Positions 1 to 11,264 of a stretch of 64,000 nucleotides of DNA are shown in pieces. A program made the translations under genes and the position numbers. Within the stretch, counting starts at the first letter, position 1. Each line of letters starts with the position of its first letter. Source of the DNA: Cercis canadensis (taxonomy: Eukaryota > Streptophyta > Magnoliopsida > Fabales > Fabaceae); the NCBI GenBank assembly GCA_003255065.1, contig QAOA01008044.1, positions 70,029 to 134,028 of the forward strand, given 5' to 3'. The notes beneath the pieces were generated by a model. It had not been told where the DNA came from. It saw only the letters and a program-made list of their open reading frames with translations, and did not search any database.

Positions 1-1323
1 GTTTTACTCAAAAGGAAGGTGAGGATTATTCTGAAACTTTTTCCCCAGTTGTTAAATTTACTACCATTCGAACCTTAATTGCATTAGCAGTTAAGCGTGG
101 CTGGTCTCTTTTTCAACTGCATGTTAACAATGCATTCTTACATGGTAATCTTCATGAGGATATCTACATGCAAGCTCCGCCTGGACTTACTGTTTCTAAT
201 TCTTCCTTGGTTTGCAAATTGAAGAAATCCTTGTATGGTTTAAAACAAGCCTCAACGCCAGTGTTATGCCAAGTTGTCAGAAGCTCTTAAACACAGAGGT
301 TATGATCACTCACCTTATGACTATTCTTTGTTTATTAAAAGGTCTATTGGCTCTTTGGTTATTGTGGCTGTCTCTGTTGATGATCTCTTGGTGACTGGTG
401 ATGATTTGTCTGAAATTCAGTCCCTCAAGTAGCATCTTGATGATACATTTCGAATCAAAGACCTTGGCACTCTTCATTATTTTCTTGGTCTTGAGTTCAC
501 AACCTTGTCTAAAGGTCTTTTGATTAGCCAACGCAAATACACTCTTGATCTTTGTAATGATTTTCAAGTTTCTGATTTACCTCAGGTGGCTTGTCCCTTA
601 GCAAATAATGTCAAGTTGGATCTTGTTATGCCTGATCCTTTACCTGATCCTTCCATTTATAGAAGATTGATTGGCAGGTTGAATTTCTTGTTACACACTC
701 GGCCAGACATAGCCTACACAGTTCAGTTTCTTAGCCAATTCAATCAAAATCCTTCTCAAGATCATATGACAGCAGGCATTCATGTCCTTCAATATCTTCA
801 CTCCCATCCTATTCAAGGCATTCTTATGAACACTAATGCAGATTTCCGTCTTCTTGCCTATTGTGATTCTGATTGGGCTGCCTGCCCCTTCTCCAGAAAG
901 TTTGTCAGTGGTTATTTCATTTTGTTTGGAGGCAGTCCAGTCTCCTGGAAATCAAAGAAGTAAACTACTGTTTCCTTATCTTCTATAGAAGCTGAGTATA
1001 GGTCCATAAGAAGAGTCACCATTGAATTGGCATGGCTTAGTCGTTTACTTAATGACCTTGCTGTTTCCCATATCATTCCAATCCCTCTCAAATGTGACAA
1101 CATGGCAGCCATCTACATTGCTCGCAATCCCGTTTTTCATGAACGAACTAAGCACATTGACATTGATTGTCATTATATGCGTGAGCAAGTATTAAATGGG
1201 TTACTTTCTCTCTCTCATCTTCCTACTACAGATAAGTTAGCTGATATCTTCACCAAATCCCTTCCTGCTCCCAAACATCATGACACGTTATGCAAGCTTG
1301 GATTGTCTCCACATCTAGGTTGA
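1..1323 (+). pseudogene. Ty1/copia pol fragment: reverse transcriptase and RNase H, broken
   Basis: The translation begins inside the reverse transcriptase at the window edge ([12 protein letters not shown], then NNAFLHGNL and YGLKQAS) and runs through VDDLLVTGDD, the RNase H core (AYCDSDWA, SIEAEY) to the usual Copia C-terminus (TKHIDIDCHYMRE, DIFTKSLP). It is dead: the first catalytic Asp of the RT (normally DVNNAF) reads His, the YVDD box reads SVDD, there is a frameshift near 250-262, a stop near 428 and another at 961-963. The 5' half lies outside the window. It is followed directly by a polypurine tract and an LTR, so this is the 3' half of an LTR retrotransposon on the plus strand. Family assignment is by motif, not by alignment. 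Confidence 0.93.
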
Positions 1324-1330
1324 GGGGGGG
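1322..1330 (+). other. Polypurine tract of the plus-strand Copia element
   Basis: GAGGGGGGG overlaps the stop codon of the RNase H frame and abuts the first TG of the LTR. This is the usual place of the primer for plus-strand DNA synthesis. Confidence 0.8.
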
Positions 1331-1750
1331 TGTTGGTGTTGAAGACAGACACGGCCATAACATGGCCGTGTTGTAACCGTGTTATGAGCACAGAGAGCAT
1401 GAACTCATTGAAGACAGACACGGGTGACTACACGGGCTAAGTTAAGTGAACACGGACGTGTTCATTAAGTTAACACGGCCGTGTTCTAGCCGTGTCACTA
1501 AGTTAAATCAATTATTATATTTCCTGATATAGCGTAGTTAGTTAGTCAAAGTTAGTTAGCTTGACTTGTTTCTGGTTAGATGATTAGCTGGCAATCTTGT
1601 AAAGTCAGCTGTAGGTTTAGAGTATATATATTCATGTAACTGTTCATTCGGATAAATCAAGAAATTCATTTCTACAATTTCATTTTCTCTCTTGTTCTTA
1701 ACCTCCTTCTCTGAAGAAGCTTCCTTGCTCAACTCTGATTTCAGATACAC
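1331..1750 (+). repeat. 3' LTR of the Copia element (right end approximate)
   Basis: It starts TGTTGGTGTTGAAG right after the polypurine tract. The U3-like part (1350-1500) holds several copies of a palindromic motif around CACGGCCGTG (AACACGGCCGTGTT at 1472-1485). A TATA box (GTATATATAT) lies near 1621 and a pyrimidine-rich stretch follows. The partner LTR is outside the window, so the right end and any TSD cannot be fixed; the end is placed near CAGATACA just before the next ORF. Confidence 0.75.
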
Positions 1751-1755
1751 TTAAT

Positions 1756-1950
1756 ATGATTGATGATGGCAAAAATGATTTGGCAACCTCACAACCCAGC
1801 TCCTCTCATCCTCTAGGATCGGGAAAGATTACTAAAGGCGCCAATTTTAACAATATTGGCTTGCAAAATATAACAGGTTTGACCACTACAACAGGTTATG
1901 TGGAGGGCCATGCCAATGGAGCAATCAACTTTGGTGGACTTCATTGCTAA
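1756..1950 (+). CDS. Short repeat protein related to the gene at 25173; unknown function
   Basis: A 64-residue ORF starting six bases or so after the presumed LTR end. Its C-terminal half (about residues 33-60: NNIGLQNITGL, then GYVEGHANGA) matches the repeat core of the protein at 25173-26004 (for example NTGTESVTGL, then GYTEGHGNGS) in spacing, in the fixed Gly and Asn positions, and in part at the DNA level (GGTTATRYRGAGGGCCATG). The N-terminal part is not similar to the start of the larger protein. I do not know a function. It may be a paralogue cut by the Copia insertion, with its original 5' exon lost, and the LTR lies in the right orientation to supply a promoter. The ATG at 1756 is the first in frame; whether it is used is unknown. 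Confidence 0.5.
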   Translation: MIDDGKNDLATSQPSSSHPLGSGKITKGANFNNIGLQNITGLTTTTGYVEGHANGAINFGGLHC

Positions 1951-2310
1951 GTAACACTAGGTAATGAAGTCGAGATATCAGCAATAAACGAAAGGTAGAA
2001 ATAATCTATATTGTTTTGGGTAATATGCAGTGTGTAATTGTTGAATAAGAGCTCTGAGAAAGTGTAATATCTATGGTTTGATGATATTCTCTATGTTGTT
2101 CCGTGTATCTAATGACTTTTCCTTATCATCAAAGATATATATGACTTATTTTAGAGCAGTGGTATAATGCATGGAAAGAAAAAAACTATAAACTATAAAA
2201 CATGGGTCTGTAAATATGAACAGTATAATCTATTTAGATATATATGTTGGCAGTTTCAAAACTTCATCTGTACTATGCCAAAAAATAACTCAAAAGTACA
2301 AGGCTAATTC
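1951..2310. other. AT-rich spacer, no gene seen
   Basis: Sequence between the short ORF and the next LTR. Possible 3' untranslated region of the 1756 ORF; no clear AATAAA signal or other feature was recognised. Confidence 0.5.
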
Positions 2311-3485
2311 TGAGAGTTATACGAAATACTCCTAGAGGGGGATGAATAGGAGTTTTCAAAAAATTTAAGCTAATTTGATTTTAAACAGAACTTTTTTCAA
2401 AGATCTAATTCAAAGATCTAGAATATATGAACTAGTTCTAGAACAGCATAGATGAACACAATAAATTCAAATCCAGCTTAACCAATGAATAACACAAATA
2501 GAGCAACCCAGAAAATCACACTAATTCATAACAAGCTTAACTGAACTTCAAATAAACATATGAAATAAAAAATAAGAGAGAAAAGTAAAGAAAATCTTAG
2601 CCAAGAATTTATTGTGGTTCAGCACTAAGGCCTATATCCACTTCTCCTAATGCTTGGGATTCCACTAAATCAAGTTTAATTTTTTTCAAGCTTCTCCAAG
2701 CTTTTACAACCATGGTTTCTCTCTAAAGCTTACCAAAAACTTTCTCCTTCTAGCACAACTACTAGAAGTAACTCACATATTTCCTACTGAAATCTAAACA
2801 ATAAAACACATAGATAAGAATCAAGCTCCATTAACATTTTCTCACTCTCTCAGAGAAGGTTTCTACAGATAATAGTACATGAGGAAGAAGAAGCAGAGTC
2901 CAGAAAATTCACTTGAAAGAGAAGATCAATTTTCTCTCTCTAAGTCTAACTCTCTCTCTCTCTCTCACTATTTTTCTACTTCTTGTCAAGTTTTTGAGAT
3001 CTCTTTCTTAAGAGGAATAGCACCATCACGTGAAGGACAATAACAACCATTGATTTAAGGATTGGTGTCACACCAAGATTAAAAGGAATTCCACTATCTA
3101 TTTCTTTTGTCTTTAAGTGACAAAAAGAAATAATTTTTTTTTTTTACTAACTTCCCTTGAAAGGTGGATCTATAACGGCTCCCAATATGAGAAAGTTTTC
3201 TTCACAAGCTGAGGTGACTTTCTGACATGCTAATAAGCTCACACATTCCAAAGTCTTCACACGGCTAGATCCAAGTCAGCATCTTTGAACATTTGACTTC
3301 AGAAGAATGAGATAACTACTTTAAGAACTAGTTCTTGCATGGAGGCAAAAGTAGTTCTCAAAACCAGTTCTCAACTTTCCTCGCTAACTTGTTCTAAAAG
3401 AAAAATACTAAACCATAACACAGGTTAGAGGAAATAAAGTCATTTGTTATCATCAAAACATGATTAAAGAATTGTGGAACTAACA
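2311..3485 (-). repeat. 3' LTR of Sirevirus-like Copia element
   Basis: On the minus strand it starts TGTTAGTTCCACAATTC at 3485, after a purine-rich AAAAAAGGGGAAGAT tract, and ends CTCCTATTCATCCCCCTCTAG...AACTCTCA at 2311. The pyrimidine-rich 'CACCCCCTCTAGG' end and the length of about 1.2 kb are typical of Sirevirus LTRs. It is a close relative of the solo LTR at 8229-9393, which lies in the opposite orientation. AATTC precedes it at 2306-2310, but no matching TSD was found to the right, so the other end of the element is lost. Confidence 0.85.
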
Positions 3486-3959
3486 ATCTTCCCCTTTTTT
3501 ATGATGACAAATGCCTAAGGAAAATCTCCCCCTGAATATGTGCATACTTCAGAACTACTTGTTTCAGAACTCTTTCTTAAACCAATTTTCAAAAAGAAGG
3601 GGGTTTTCCAAAGTTTTCCAATTGAGATAATCTAAACAGATATAATAACAATTCAAGCAGAGTATTTCATATTTCTCCCCCTTTGTCATTATCAAAAAGA
3701 CAAGGAAGAAGAACAATCAGCAGATAGAATATAAACTATTCCAGAATTCAAATTAGATATCAAATATCAAAACCAGAATAGATACCATTATAAATTCAAG
3801 AGATTCTCCATGAATAAAAGTCAAACAGACTATGAACCGATGCATAATGCATGATATGCAAAATAAAATAACACAAAAGGCTGGAGAACAGTGAAGTTAA
3901 CTGCTTACACAACTGAAACTTTAGCAAAGAAAGTCAGAGAACTAATCCTAAGAGGTAGA

Positions 3960-5085
3960 TGGTTTTGAAACTTTCAAGTCTGCTAACTATTTCTTTGTGA
4001 GGGCCAATTCTTTCTCAACCACAGCAAGTCTAGCACTGCAATAAAAAACTATAGTCTAAAATAGTTGAGGTGCTTTCTAATTTGATTGGCTAATTTTGCA
4101 AGCTTGATAGTTGCTATCCACTCCACGTGATCAACTTGTTGGGAGGAAGGAATTGATTATGGTTGGGTTTTCTACTTCTTTGCAGGTTTGGAAGAACTAG
4201 AAGCAACGGCTGCATGCCTCTTTGAAGAACTGGCAGGAGCAGGAACAAGAGTAGGGGTAACTGGTTCTTGATATGGTATAAAACATACAGGTCAGGAGTT
4301 GAGAAGTCACTATGGCTTCCAATACTGGGAAGAAGCTGGGTTTGTAACTACTTTGGCTAAAATTCTGGATAAGGAATCAAAACAGGGAAGAGAATGAGGT
4401 CTTCCTTAGCCTCTATATTCAGGAAAAACACAAATTGATGCCACTACATCATCATAAGATATCAAATTTGTAAGCTAGACCTTTTGCGTATATCTAGTAT
4501 CCCCTTTAACAGACACATCATACTAGTTGAAACCCTTTTAGTCAACAGAATTTTCACCCTAGTCACATAACTTTTTAAATAGATCATGCCAATGCAAAGG
4601 TTACAAATAAGCAAAAAATAATCGGATTACCTTTGCTAGTAGAGATTCATCTAGCTTTAACATTCCATATCACCCCATCTTGGCACACCCTCTCAAGTTT
4701 CTTGATTGAAGAATTTTTGGATTCCCAAGATACTAAGATACTAAGTGCTATTGTCCTAGTTTCATACAACTCTTTCAAATTTTTCTCAGCAGCTTGGCTT
4801 TCAAACAGAGAGGTAAAAGCACAGCAAATTTAGGGTTTTAACCCTTGGAGCAAATGCACTATTTCTAGCCTTTATCTTAAATTTTATGCACTTTTCAGAG
4901 GAAATTGGCTGAGGCTCTTTCTCATGAGCAGGCTCAAGAACCAGTTCTTGTTCTTGATCTAAGGTTATTTCAGTTTCGAAGGACGAAGCAGATTTTGGAA
5001 CAAAGACAGGTTCAAATTATTCTAAAATGGATATTGGTTCTGCATGGGAAGGGAAAGTAGTTGCTTTGCCTTTAGCCTTAGCCAT
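3960..5085 (-). pseudogene. Degenerate envelope-like (additional) ORF of the Sirevirus-like element
   Basis: A frame opens with an ATG at 5085-5083 (MAKAKGKATTF) and reads about 90 residues with one stop, rich in Glu, Pro and Lys (LDQEQELVLEPAHEKE). Downstream pieces in shifting frames include LAVVEKELALTKK near 3990-4030, which looks like coiled coil. Position between RNase H and the 3' LTR is what suggests the Sirevirus additional ORF; sequence identity to known ones was not tested. Many stops; not functional. Confidence 0.5.
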
Positions 5086-5766
5086 CAATCTTTAGCTTAT
5101 TCTTCTATTCATAAACTTAAGTAGCTAATTGCCTTACTACACAATGTGGAAGTTGAACAAAGACAATGGCAAACACAAGAACAGAGAGAGAACGTACAAG
5201 GTGAATTAAAAAAAAATGCTTATAAAACAAATTAGGACAAAATTCAAATGAGGAAGAAGAAAAGAGAATTAATGAAAACGGTGTGGTTGCAAAGGGCGAT
5301 TTAAAGAAGTATGCATTTTGGCCAAAGGTTATAAAACACAGGCTAAAAAGTCCAAGCCTAGAACAATTTAATGACAAACCAGCCAATAGAAATGAAAGAA
5401 ATTTTTTAAAGAAACAACCCAACAGATACCAGCACCAAAAAAATAACTAGATCCTTTTGAAATAAAAGGCCTAGAAAGATTATGGTCCTTTAAAAAATTT
5501 GGCAACCCAAAAATGAAATATTTCACAAGTTCAAAATTGGTTTTGGGCAGGAATAATTTTGTCTAAATATTCCATAAATCTTTGCCAAATTTCCAGTAGC
5601 ATACTAAGTGAAATTGAATATTAACTAGCATTTTCTTGACAAACAGAGAAAGACAAAGAAAGAGAAATGATATGCGTATGTACAAATAAAATGCAAACAA
5701 CCATATCTCATCAAGACAAGTTTATCATGCCTAGCTAATGTCTAATAAAATAGAATCTATCTTCAG

Positions 5767-6075
5767 CTAAATGCTTAGTAAAGATGCCAACAATTGATCA
5801 TCAGTATTAACAAAAGATAATTCTCTATCACCGTTAATGACATGATCCCTAAGAAAATGATGCTTAATATCTATATGCTTGGTCCTAGAGTGTTGAAATT
5901 GATTTCTTGCAATATTGATACCACAAGCATTATCACACATCAAAGGAAGTTTGTCTAGAAAAATACCATAGTCAGTCAACTGTTGTTTCATCCAAAGCAC
6001 TTGTAAACAACAAAGTCCAACTGCCATGTATTTAGCCACAACTGTAGATTGAGCTACTGCATTCTGTTGTGGAGC
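5767..6075 (-). pseudogene. Copia RNase H C-terminal fragment
   Basis: The minus strand reads KYMAVGLCCLQVLWMKQQL, LPLMCDNACGINIARN, HSRTKHIDIKHHFLRDHV, the standard C-terminal half of Copia RNase H, and ends shortly after the segment that normally says DIFTKPL (here DQLLASLLS). At its upstream edge it joins protease sequence directly, so the RT and integrase were removed by one deletion with a junction between about 6060 and 6100. Confidence 0.85.
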
Positions 6076-6300
6076 TTCTTCCTGAAATGGTTTTGGCCGA
6101 ACTGGTTTTGGTGGGATCTCCTTGCTATGTTTGCTCTAACAAGCATTTTGATGCTTTCTTGCACTAAATATATTCCTACTATTCTACCTCTGTTGTTATC
6201 ACCAAAAGTAATTGCTCCTAAGTCCTCCAAATTAATTGAAACACACTTTGAGTAGTTTTTGGTCATGTGCCTAGAGTAGCCACTGTCCAAATACCAACAA
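6076..6300 (-). pseudogene. Copia protease start (DSG motif)
   Basis: The frame reads WYLDSGYSRHMTKN near 6290, matching the aspartic protease signature DSGCSRHMTG of Copia elements, with catalytic Asp and Gly kept and Cys replaced by Tyr. The following residues (FGDNNRGRIVG) fit the family. The frame is then fused to RNase H by deletion. Confidence 0.75.
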
Positions 6301-6379
6301 TCACTTTTAGCTTAATAGCAAACTTGTAAGAAAGTTAGAGAGACTGTGGTACCCAAACTTCTTTAGGTCCTTTCAAGTT

Positions 6380-7960
6380 AGCAATAGTTGTTCCTTTAGG
6401 CACCCATATCATTTTTCTAGTAGCACAAAGTTTTTTATAAGAGCAGGTATTAAGAAAATGTCCTAAACATCCATAGTAAAAGCAAGTTCCCTTAGAGAAG
6501 GAGTGTGAGGAGGAAGCTTTGACAAAGAGTCTTTAGAAACCTTTGAAGTGTTAGGTTGAACATAACCTAAACCAGTTCTGTCTTGGCCTATCCTTTATCT
6601 CCCTAGCAAAGAATTCAGATTATCTCTACCTTGAACAAAATTAGCTAGATCTCTGGATAGTTCATCAACTTTTCTTTTCAGCTTGTCATTTTCATCCATG
6701 ACAGAGGTAGTGAAACAATTTTCCTTTTCAAGAATATGATTCTGATGCTAAAGGATTTTAAGTATATCAGCCAAAGCAAAATTATCTTTCTTAAGTCCTT
6801 CTATCACATTGATATGATCTTTTATGATTTTCTTGAGAGCAATAATTTTTGCAAGTCTTTTCTCGTAATCAAAAGACAAATCATTAAAAGCATGACTCGG
6901 ATCATCATAAGTAAGAAGTAGTTCAAGATCTAGATCACTTACCTCACGCTTCTCTCCACTTCCTTCACTAGTAGCCATCAAGCAGAAGTTGGCAATGTTT
7001 TCCTCATCAGAATCTTCACTATTGGAGGTTGAACCTTCATCATTCTAGGTGGCCATCATCGCCCTCTTTTTTCCCTTTTTGAAGTACTTTTTCTTCTTGA
7101 GTTTTGGACATTCAGGTTTGATGTGTCCTGACTTTTTGCATTCATAGCAAATGATAGGTTCCTTGTGATTTTCTCCTTTTGTGAAAATTTTCATGCCTCT
7201 TGGGTGAAATATTTTCTTCTCTTTTCTCTTCTTCATCAATTTGATAACCTTTTTTGTAACCATTTCCACTTCACTGGAAACTAGTTCTTTTTGAGTACTA
7301 GTTTCTGGAGCAGTAGAGGAGAGAGCTAAACTCTTCTTTCTTTATTCTATTATGGCCTTCTTTTGTAAGAGCAACATCTAATGTGATTTCAAAGTGCCTA
7401 TGAGTGAATCAACAGTGAGTTCATGGGTTTCAACATACTGGAGTAGTACTGTAACTTTAGAATCCATTTGTCAGATAAACATCTCAAGATCTTTTTGACT
7501 TGTTCTCTTTGAGAGTAAACTCTTCCAAGGCCTTTGAGACTGTTGATGATGCTCATAAACCGAGCAAAAAAGGAGTCTAGAGATTCATCTTGAGACATAT
7601 GAAACATTTTATATACAGTAGAGTAAATGTCAATTTTAGCCTCTTTGACATGACTTGTTCCTTCATGAATGGCAACAAGTCTATCCCATATTTCCTTTGC
7701 AGTATAGCAAGAAGCAATGTTCTCATATTCTTTTGCAAATACAGCACAAACAATATTGTACCTAGCTTTAGAATTGATAGTGAATATGAGCTTATCTTCA
7801 GCAGTGAATTCATGTTCTTCTTTTGGAATTGCTACTCCATTCACCATGTTAGTAGGTGGTGTGAGACAATTTTTGACAATCTGTCAAACTTCATAGTCAA
7901 TTGACTCAAGATACATTTCCATATGATGCTTCTAGTATGGGTAATTTTCTCAATTGAAGA
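6380..7960 (-). pseudogene. Sirevirus-like gag with zinc knuckles, broken
   Basis: Minus-strand pieces: the gag core at 7847-7398 (KAKEIWDRL-like TAKEIWDRLVAIHEGT, FHMSQDESLDSFFARF, CLSDKW) belongs to the retrotransposon gag (UBN2-like) family; a CCHC zinc knuckle at about 7170-7120 (CYECKKSGHIKPEC) is intact; a Glu/Asp-rich stretch follows at 6981-6750 and a second knuckle-like CFYYGCLGHFLNTC near 6490-6440. Frameshifts and stops separate the pieces. The product would package element RNA. Confidence 0.8.
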
Positions 7961-8228
7961 ATGGTGATTTATGAGATGAATGAGAGTCGGTCTAGTTGTT
8001 CACGATTCCTGCAACACAGTGAACTAGATCTTTAGCTCTTGGTTAGTTAAACCAACAAAAAAATTTAAGCTAATTTTTAGCTTACTGCAAGCCCTCAACT
8101 GGTTCTACAACCAGCAAATCTCAAATATCACAATATGAATTATTAGCTTACTGCAACAGGGGGACCAAATACTATTTGAAGTAATGATTTAAGCACATGA
8201 TGAAAATGCCTACTTGTAGTGTCACTAG

Positions 8229-9393
8229 TGTTAGCCCCACAATTCTCTAATCCTATTTTGACGATAACAAATGACTTTAATTCTTCTAATCTATGTTTTG
8301 GCTTAGTGTTTTACTTAGAACAGGTTAGCAAGGAAAGTTGAGAACTGGTTCTTACTTTATGTAAGAACTAGTTCTTAAACTAGTTAACTCATTCTTCTGA
8401 AGTCATTTAATCAATGATTCTGACATTGATCTAGGCGTGAATACTTTGGAATGCGTAAGCCTATTTTGTGCATGTCAAAAGGTCACCTCAGCTTGTGAAG
8501 AAAGCTTTCTCTTATTGGGAGTTGGTGTAGATCCGCTTTTCAAGGGAAGTTAGTAAAAAGTATCTCTTTTATCACTACAAGACAAAAGAAATGGTTAGTG
8601 GAATTGCCCTTTATCTTGGTGCGACACCTGTCCTTAAATCAAGGGCTGCTATTGTCCTTCACATGATGGTGCTTCTCCTTCGAGAGAAGGATTTCAAGTT
8701 TTCAAAAGATAAGAAGAAGAAATAGGAAAAGTGAGAGAGCAAGAGTTAGAGAGAGAGAGTAGTTCTTCTCCTTCAAAATTGTTGGTACTCGGCTTCTTTT
8801 TCCTCATGTACTCTTCTCTGTAAAAGTCTTCTCTGAGAGAGAGAGAGAGAGAGAAAATGTTAATGGAACTTGACTCTTATTTAAGTGTTCTATACTCCGT
8901 ATTTCAATAGGAAATCAGTGAGTTACTTCTAGTTGTGATCCTAGAAGGAGAATGTTCTTTGTGAGATTTGGAGAGAAACTATAACCATGGATGTAAAATC
9001 TTGGAGAAGCTTAGACAAATTAAACTCTATTTAGTGGAACCCCAAGCATTGGGAGAAGTAGATGTAGGCCTTAGTACTGAACCACTATAAATTCGTGGCT
9101 AAGATTGTCTTGATTCTTCTCTCCTATTCTTGATTTCATATGCTTATTGAATTTCAGTTTTGATTGTGATGAATTAGTGTGATTTTATGGGTTGCTTTGT
9201 TTGTGCTATTCTTTGTTAAACTGGATTTGAATTTACTGTGTTCATTTATTCTGTTCTAGAACTAGTTCATATATTCCATAACTAGTTATTGTGTTGTTTA
9301 GATCTTTGAACAAATTTTGTTTAAGATCAAATAAGCTTAAATTTTTTGAAAACTCCTATTCACCCCCTCTAGGAGTATTTCCGGTAACTCTCA
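8229..9393 (+). mobile_element. Solo LTR, Sirevirus-like, TSD ACTAG
   Basis: It begins TGTTAGCCCCACAATTC and ends CACCCCCTCTAGGAG...AACTCTCA, flanked by ACTAG at 8224-8228 and 9394-9398. The TG...CA ends plus a perfect 5-bp TSD show a complete LTR with no internal region: the product of recombination between two LTRs. It is the same family as the LTR at 2311-3485 but inverted, so the two do not belong to one element. A short GA run lies near 8833-8853. Confidence 0.9.
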
Positions 9394-9398
9394 ACTAG

Positions 9399-10265
9399 AA
9401 CGTCAAAACCAAAATTGGATCTCACAATTTGTCAAAATGTAAAGTGTTTTGACAACTTGTTCTTCTATAGTTGCCCGTTGTGTTGGTAGGAGAACACCCA
9501 CTCTTTCTAACCTAGAATGCAAATCTAAAAAAACTTTAGGTCTCATTCTTATTATATTACAACTTCTTTCAATAGTAGATATTTTTACCATTAGTTCTGC
9601 TCATACATTTTTTTTTTTCTAAACTCAACCTACAGTCAATCAATTTGCCTAGTCCTAGAGCACTTTTGAATTAAATACTAATAAACTATAAGGCATACAA
9701 CTTGAACAATAGCCCTTTGACAACTTTCTCTCCATCTAAAGATTGCAATAATTCTCTCATCTCCTTGATTATCCATCTAAAAAATAAAAATAAAAATAGG
9801 TATTTCAAGGAAAAGCTTTTTATTAAAAAAAAGCAATAAGCCAAACTGGTAAAGTATTCTGCAACACAAGGTAGTATATTAGCAAACGTAGATTATCCAT
9901 AGTTTGTTTGGATACAATTTTGCAATACAAGGTATATGGGATGTGAGCTAAGCACTTTCATAAACCAATATGACAGTGACCCACTATTTGGCAACGTTGC
10001 AAACTAAAAAAATTGACTTAAAATTGTAGAAGAAGCATGTGGAAATGACATTTGAGGTAGCAAATTTCCTTGGAATCATATCCAGAGTGATAAAATATAG
10101 AATAGCAGCAATCTCTGCATAAATTGCCTGTAGTACTTTGTTACTCAGGCTTTATGTGATATCCGCCATCAGAAAACCAGCCAAATGATTCTTACATTTC
10201 CACTTGAAGTAACACAAGCTGACTGGGTGCATGCAAGTATTTGTGTGCTTTATCAATTACTGATA
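9399..10265. other. Gene-free spacer
   Basis: AT-rich sequence between the solo LTR and the next Copia insertion. No coding frame, TIR or tRNA-like sequence was recognised. Confidence 0.5.
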
Positions 10266-10270
10266 CTCAC

Positions 10271-10336
10271 TATAAACGTATAAGAGTTTGGAAAGAAGTT
10301 GTATTCTTCTCATTGAGTTTGTGTAGTATATATACA
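10271..10336 (-). repeat. Truncated third LTR copy
   Basis: 66 bases equal to the first 66 of the 224-bp LTR at 11026-11249 (plus-strand order), stopping at a single n (10337). Its outer end abuts the CTCAC target duplication, so it is the true left border of the insertion. Confidence 0.85.
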
Positions 10337-10337
10337 N

Positions 10338-10975
10338 AAGTCATCAAAAGTAATAGGTGTGTCACGGGTGTGAAGAGAGGTGGATATCTCTCGAAAAGAA
10401 GGACCAAGGCCACTAAGAGCATATATAACAAGGTCAATGTCATCCAGGGGATAACCAATTAAAGAGAGTTCATTGGAAATACCTTTGAGAGTATTTAGGT
10501 AATCAGTGACAGAGGAGGTGCCTTTGGTATGTGAGGTGAGACGCTCCTTGATAGACATGACACAAGAGCGAGACCGATTGGCATAAGCCTTCTGAAGCTT
10601 TATCCATGCTTCAGCGGAGGTCTCTGCAGAAGACATGATGCTATGTGCATCAGCTTCACATGAACTCAAAATGGCGAGGTAGAGCAGCTGATCTTGCCGG
10701 ACCCAGTAGTGATATGCTGGGTTGCTAACACCTTCGTCAGCAACATCACCTTCAAGAAGAGGTGAGGGGCAAGGCTGGGCACCGGTGACATAGCCAACCA
10801 AGTCATGACCAATTAGAAGGGATCGAAACTGTTTGTGCCAGGCAGGATAATTGGTGCCGGTTAGCTTGATGGGTAATTGAGTGATGGTGTTGATTTGGAC
10901 AAGGTGCTTAGGGTCATAGGGAGTTGAGGTGCTGTTGGTATCATTCATGGTGTTGGTGGAACTGTTGGAAGCCAT
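10338..10975 (-). pseudogene. Second partial Copia gag copy
   Basis: The frame opens at 10975 and reads a UBN2-type gag (LTGTNYPAWHKQFRSLL, AEAWIKLQKAYANRS) until it is cut at the n at 10337, where the sequence equals position 16197 of the other copy. It differs from that copy by scattered bases and by keeping 8 bases (near 10720) that are deleted in the other, so it is the better preserved gag. Having real differences, it is not simply the same read stretch printed twice. Confidence 0.85.
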
Positions 10976-11013
10976 GAGTTTTGGATCGGTTTAGGAGCTG
11001 TTAGGCTAGAAGA

Positions 11014-11025
11014 GCTCTGATACCA
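11014..11025 (-). other. Primer binding site (initiator tRNA-Met), internal copy
   Basis: Minus strand TGGTATCAGAGC directly after the LTR end; the standard Copia primer site complementary to the 3' end of tRNA-iMet. Confidence 0.9.
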
Positions 11026-11249
11026 TATAAACGTATAAGAGTTTGGAAAGAAGTTGTATTCTTCTCATTGAGTTTGTGTAGTATATATACACAATATAAT
11101 TAGGGTTTACAAAGGATAATGATAAGCTTGCTATACAGGATAGTGATAAGCTTGCTATACATTTGAATAAGTCAAAACTAATCTATTAGTTATAACCTCT
11201 TAACAGATTATATAATTTTGAACTTCAAGAGGTGGTTACTACACCAATA
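11026..11249 (-). repeat. Internal LTR copy (224 bp)
   Basis: Same 224-bp unit as 16877-17100, with about four differences by eye. It contains a short tandem duplication of about 22 bases ending in GATAAGCTTGCTATAC and a TATA-like GTGTATATATAC. It serves as the 3' LTR of the pol on its right and sits where the 5' LTR of the partial gag on its left would be. Confidence 0.9.
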
Positions 11250-11260
11250 CGCCCCCGCAA
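11250..11260 (-). other. Polypurine tract
   Basis: Minus strand TTGCGGGGGCG between the RNase H frame and the LTR start; interrupted by two C residues but in the expected place. Confidence 0.7.
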
Positions 11261-11264
11261 GATG

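Larger units (their letters stand above)
3486..8100 (-). mobile_element. Sirevirus-like Copia internal region, internally deleted
   Basis: Read on the minus strand from about 8000 to 3486 it holds a gag-like ORF, zinc knuckles, a protease start, an RNase H end, an extra ORF before the 3' LTR, and repeated purine tracts (complements of TCTCCCCCT near 3525 and 3675). An additional ORF between pol and the 3' LTR and multiple purine tracts are recognised Sirevirus traits. Integrase and most of the reverse transcriptase are missing, so the element could not move unaided. The 5' LTR is absent or reduced to a scrap near 8062-8085. Confidence 0.8.

Noticed and set aside
5117..5422. 101-residue minus-strand ORF as a host gene
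   Set aside because: It lies inside the Sirevirus-like element just upstream of its envelope-like ORF and has no own motif.
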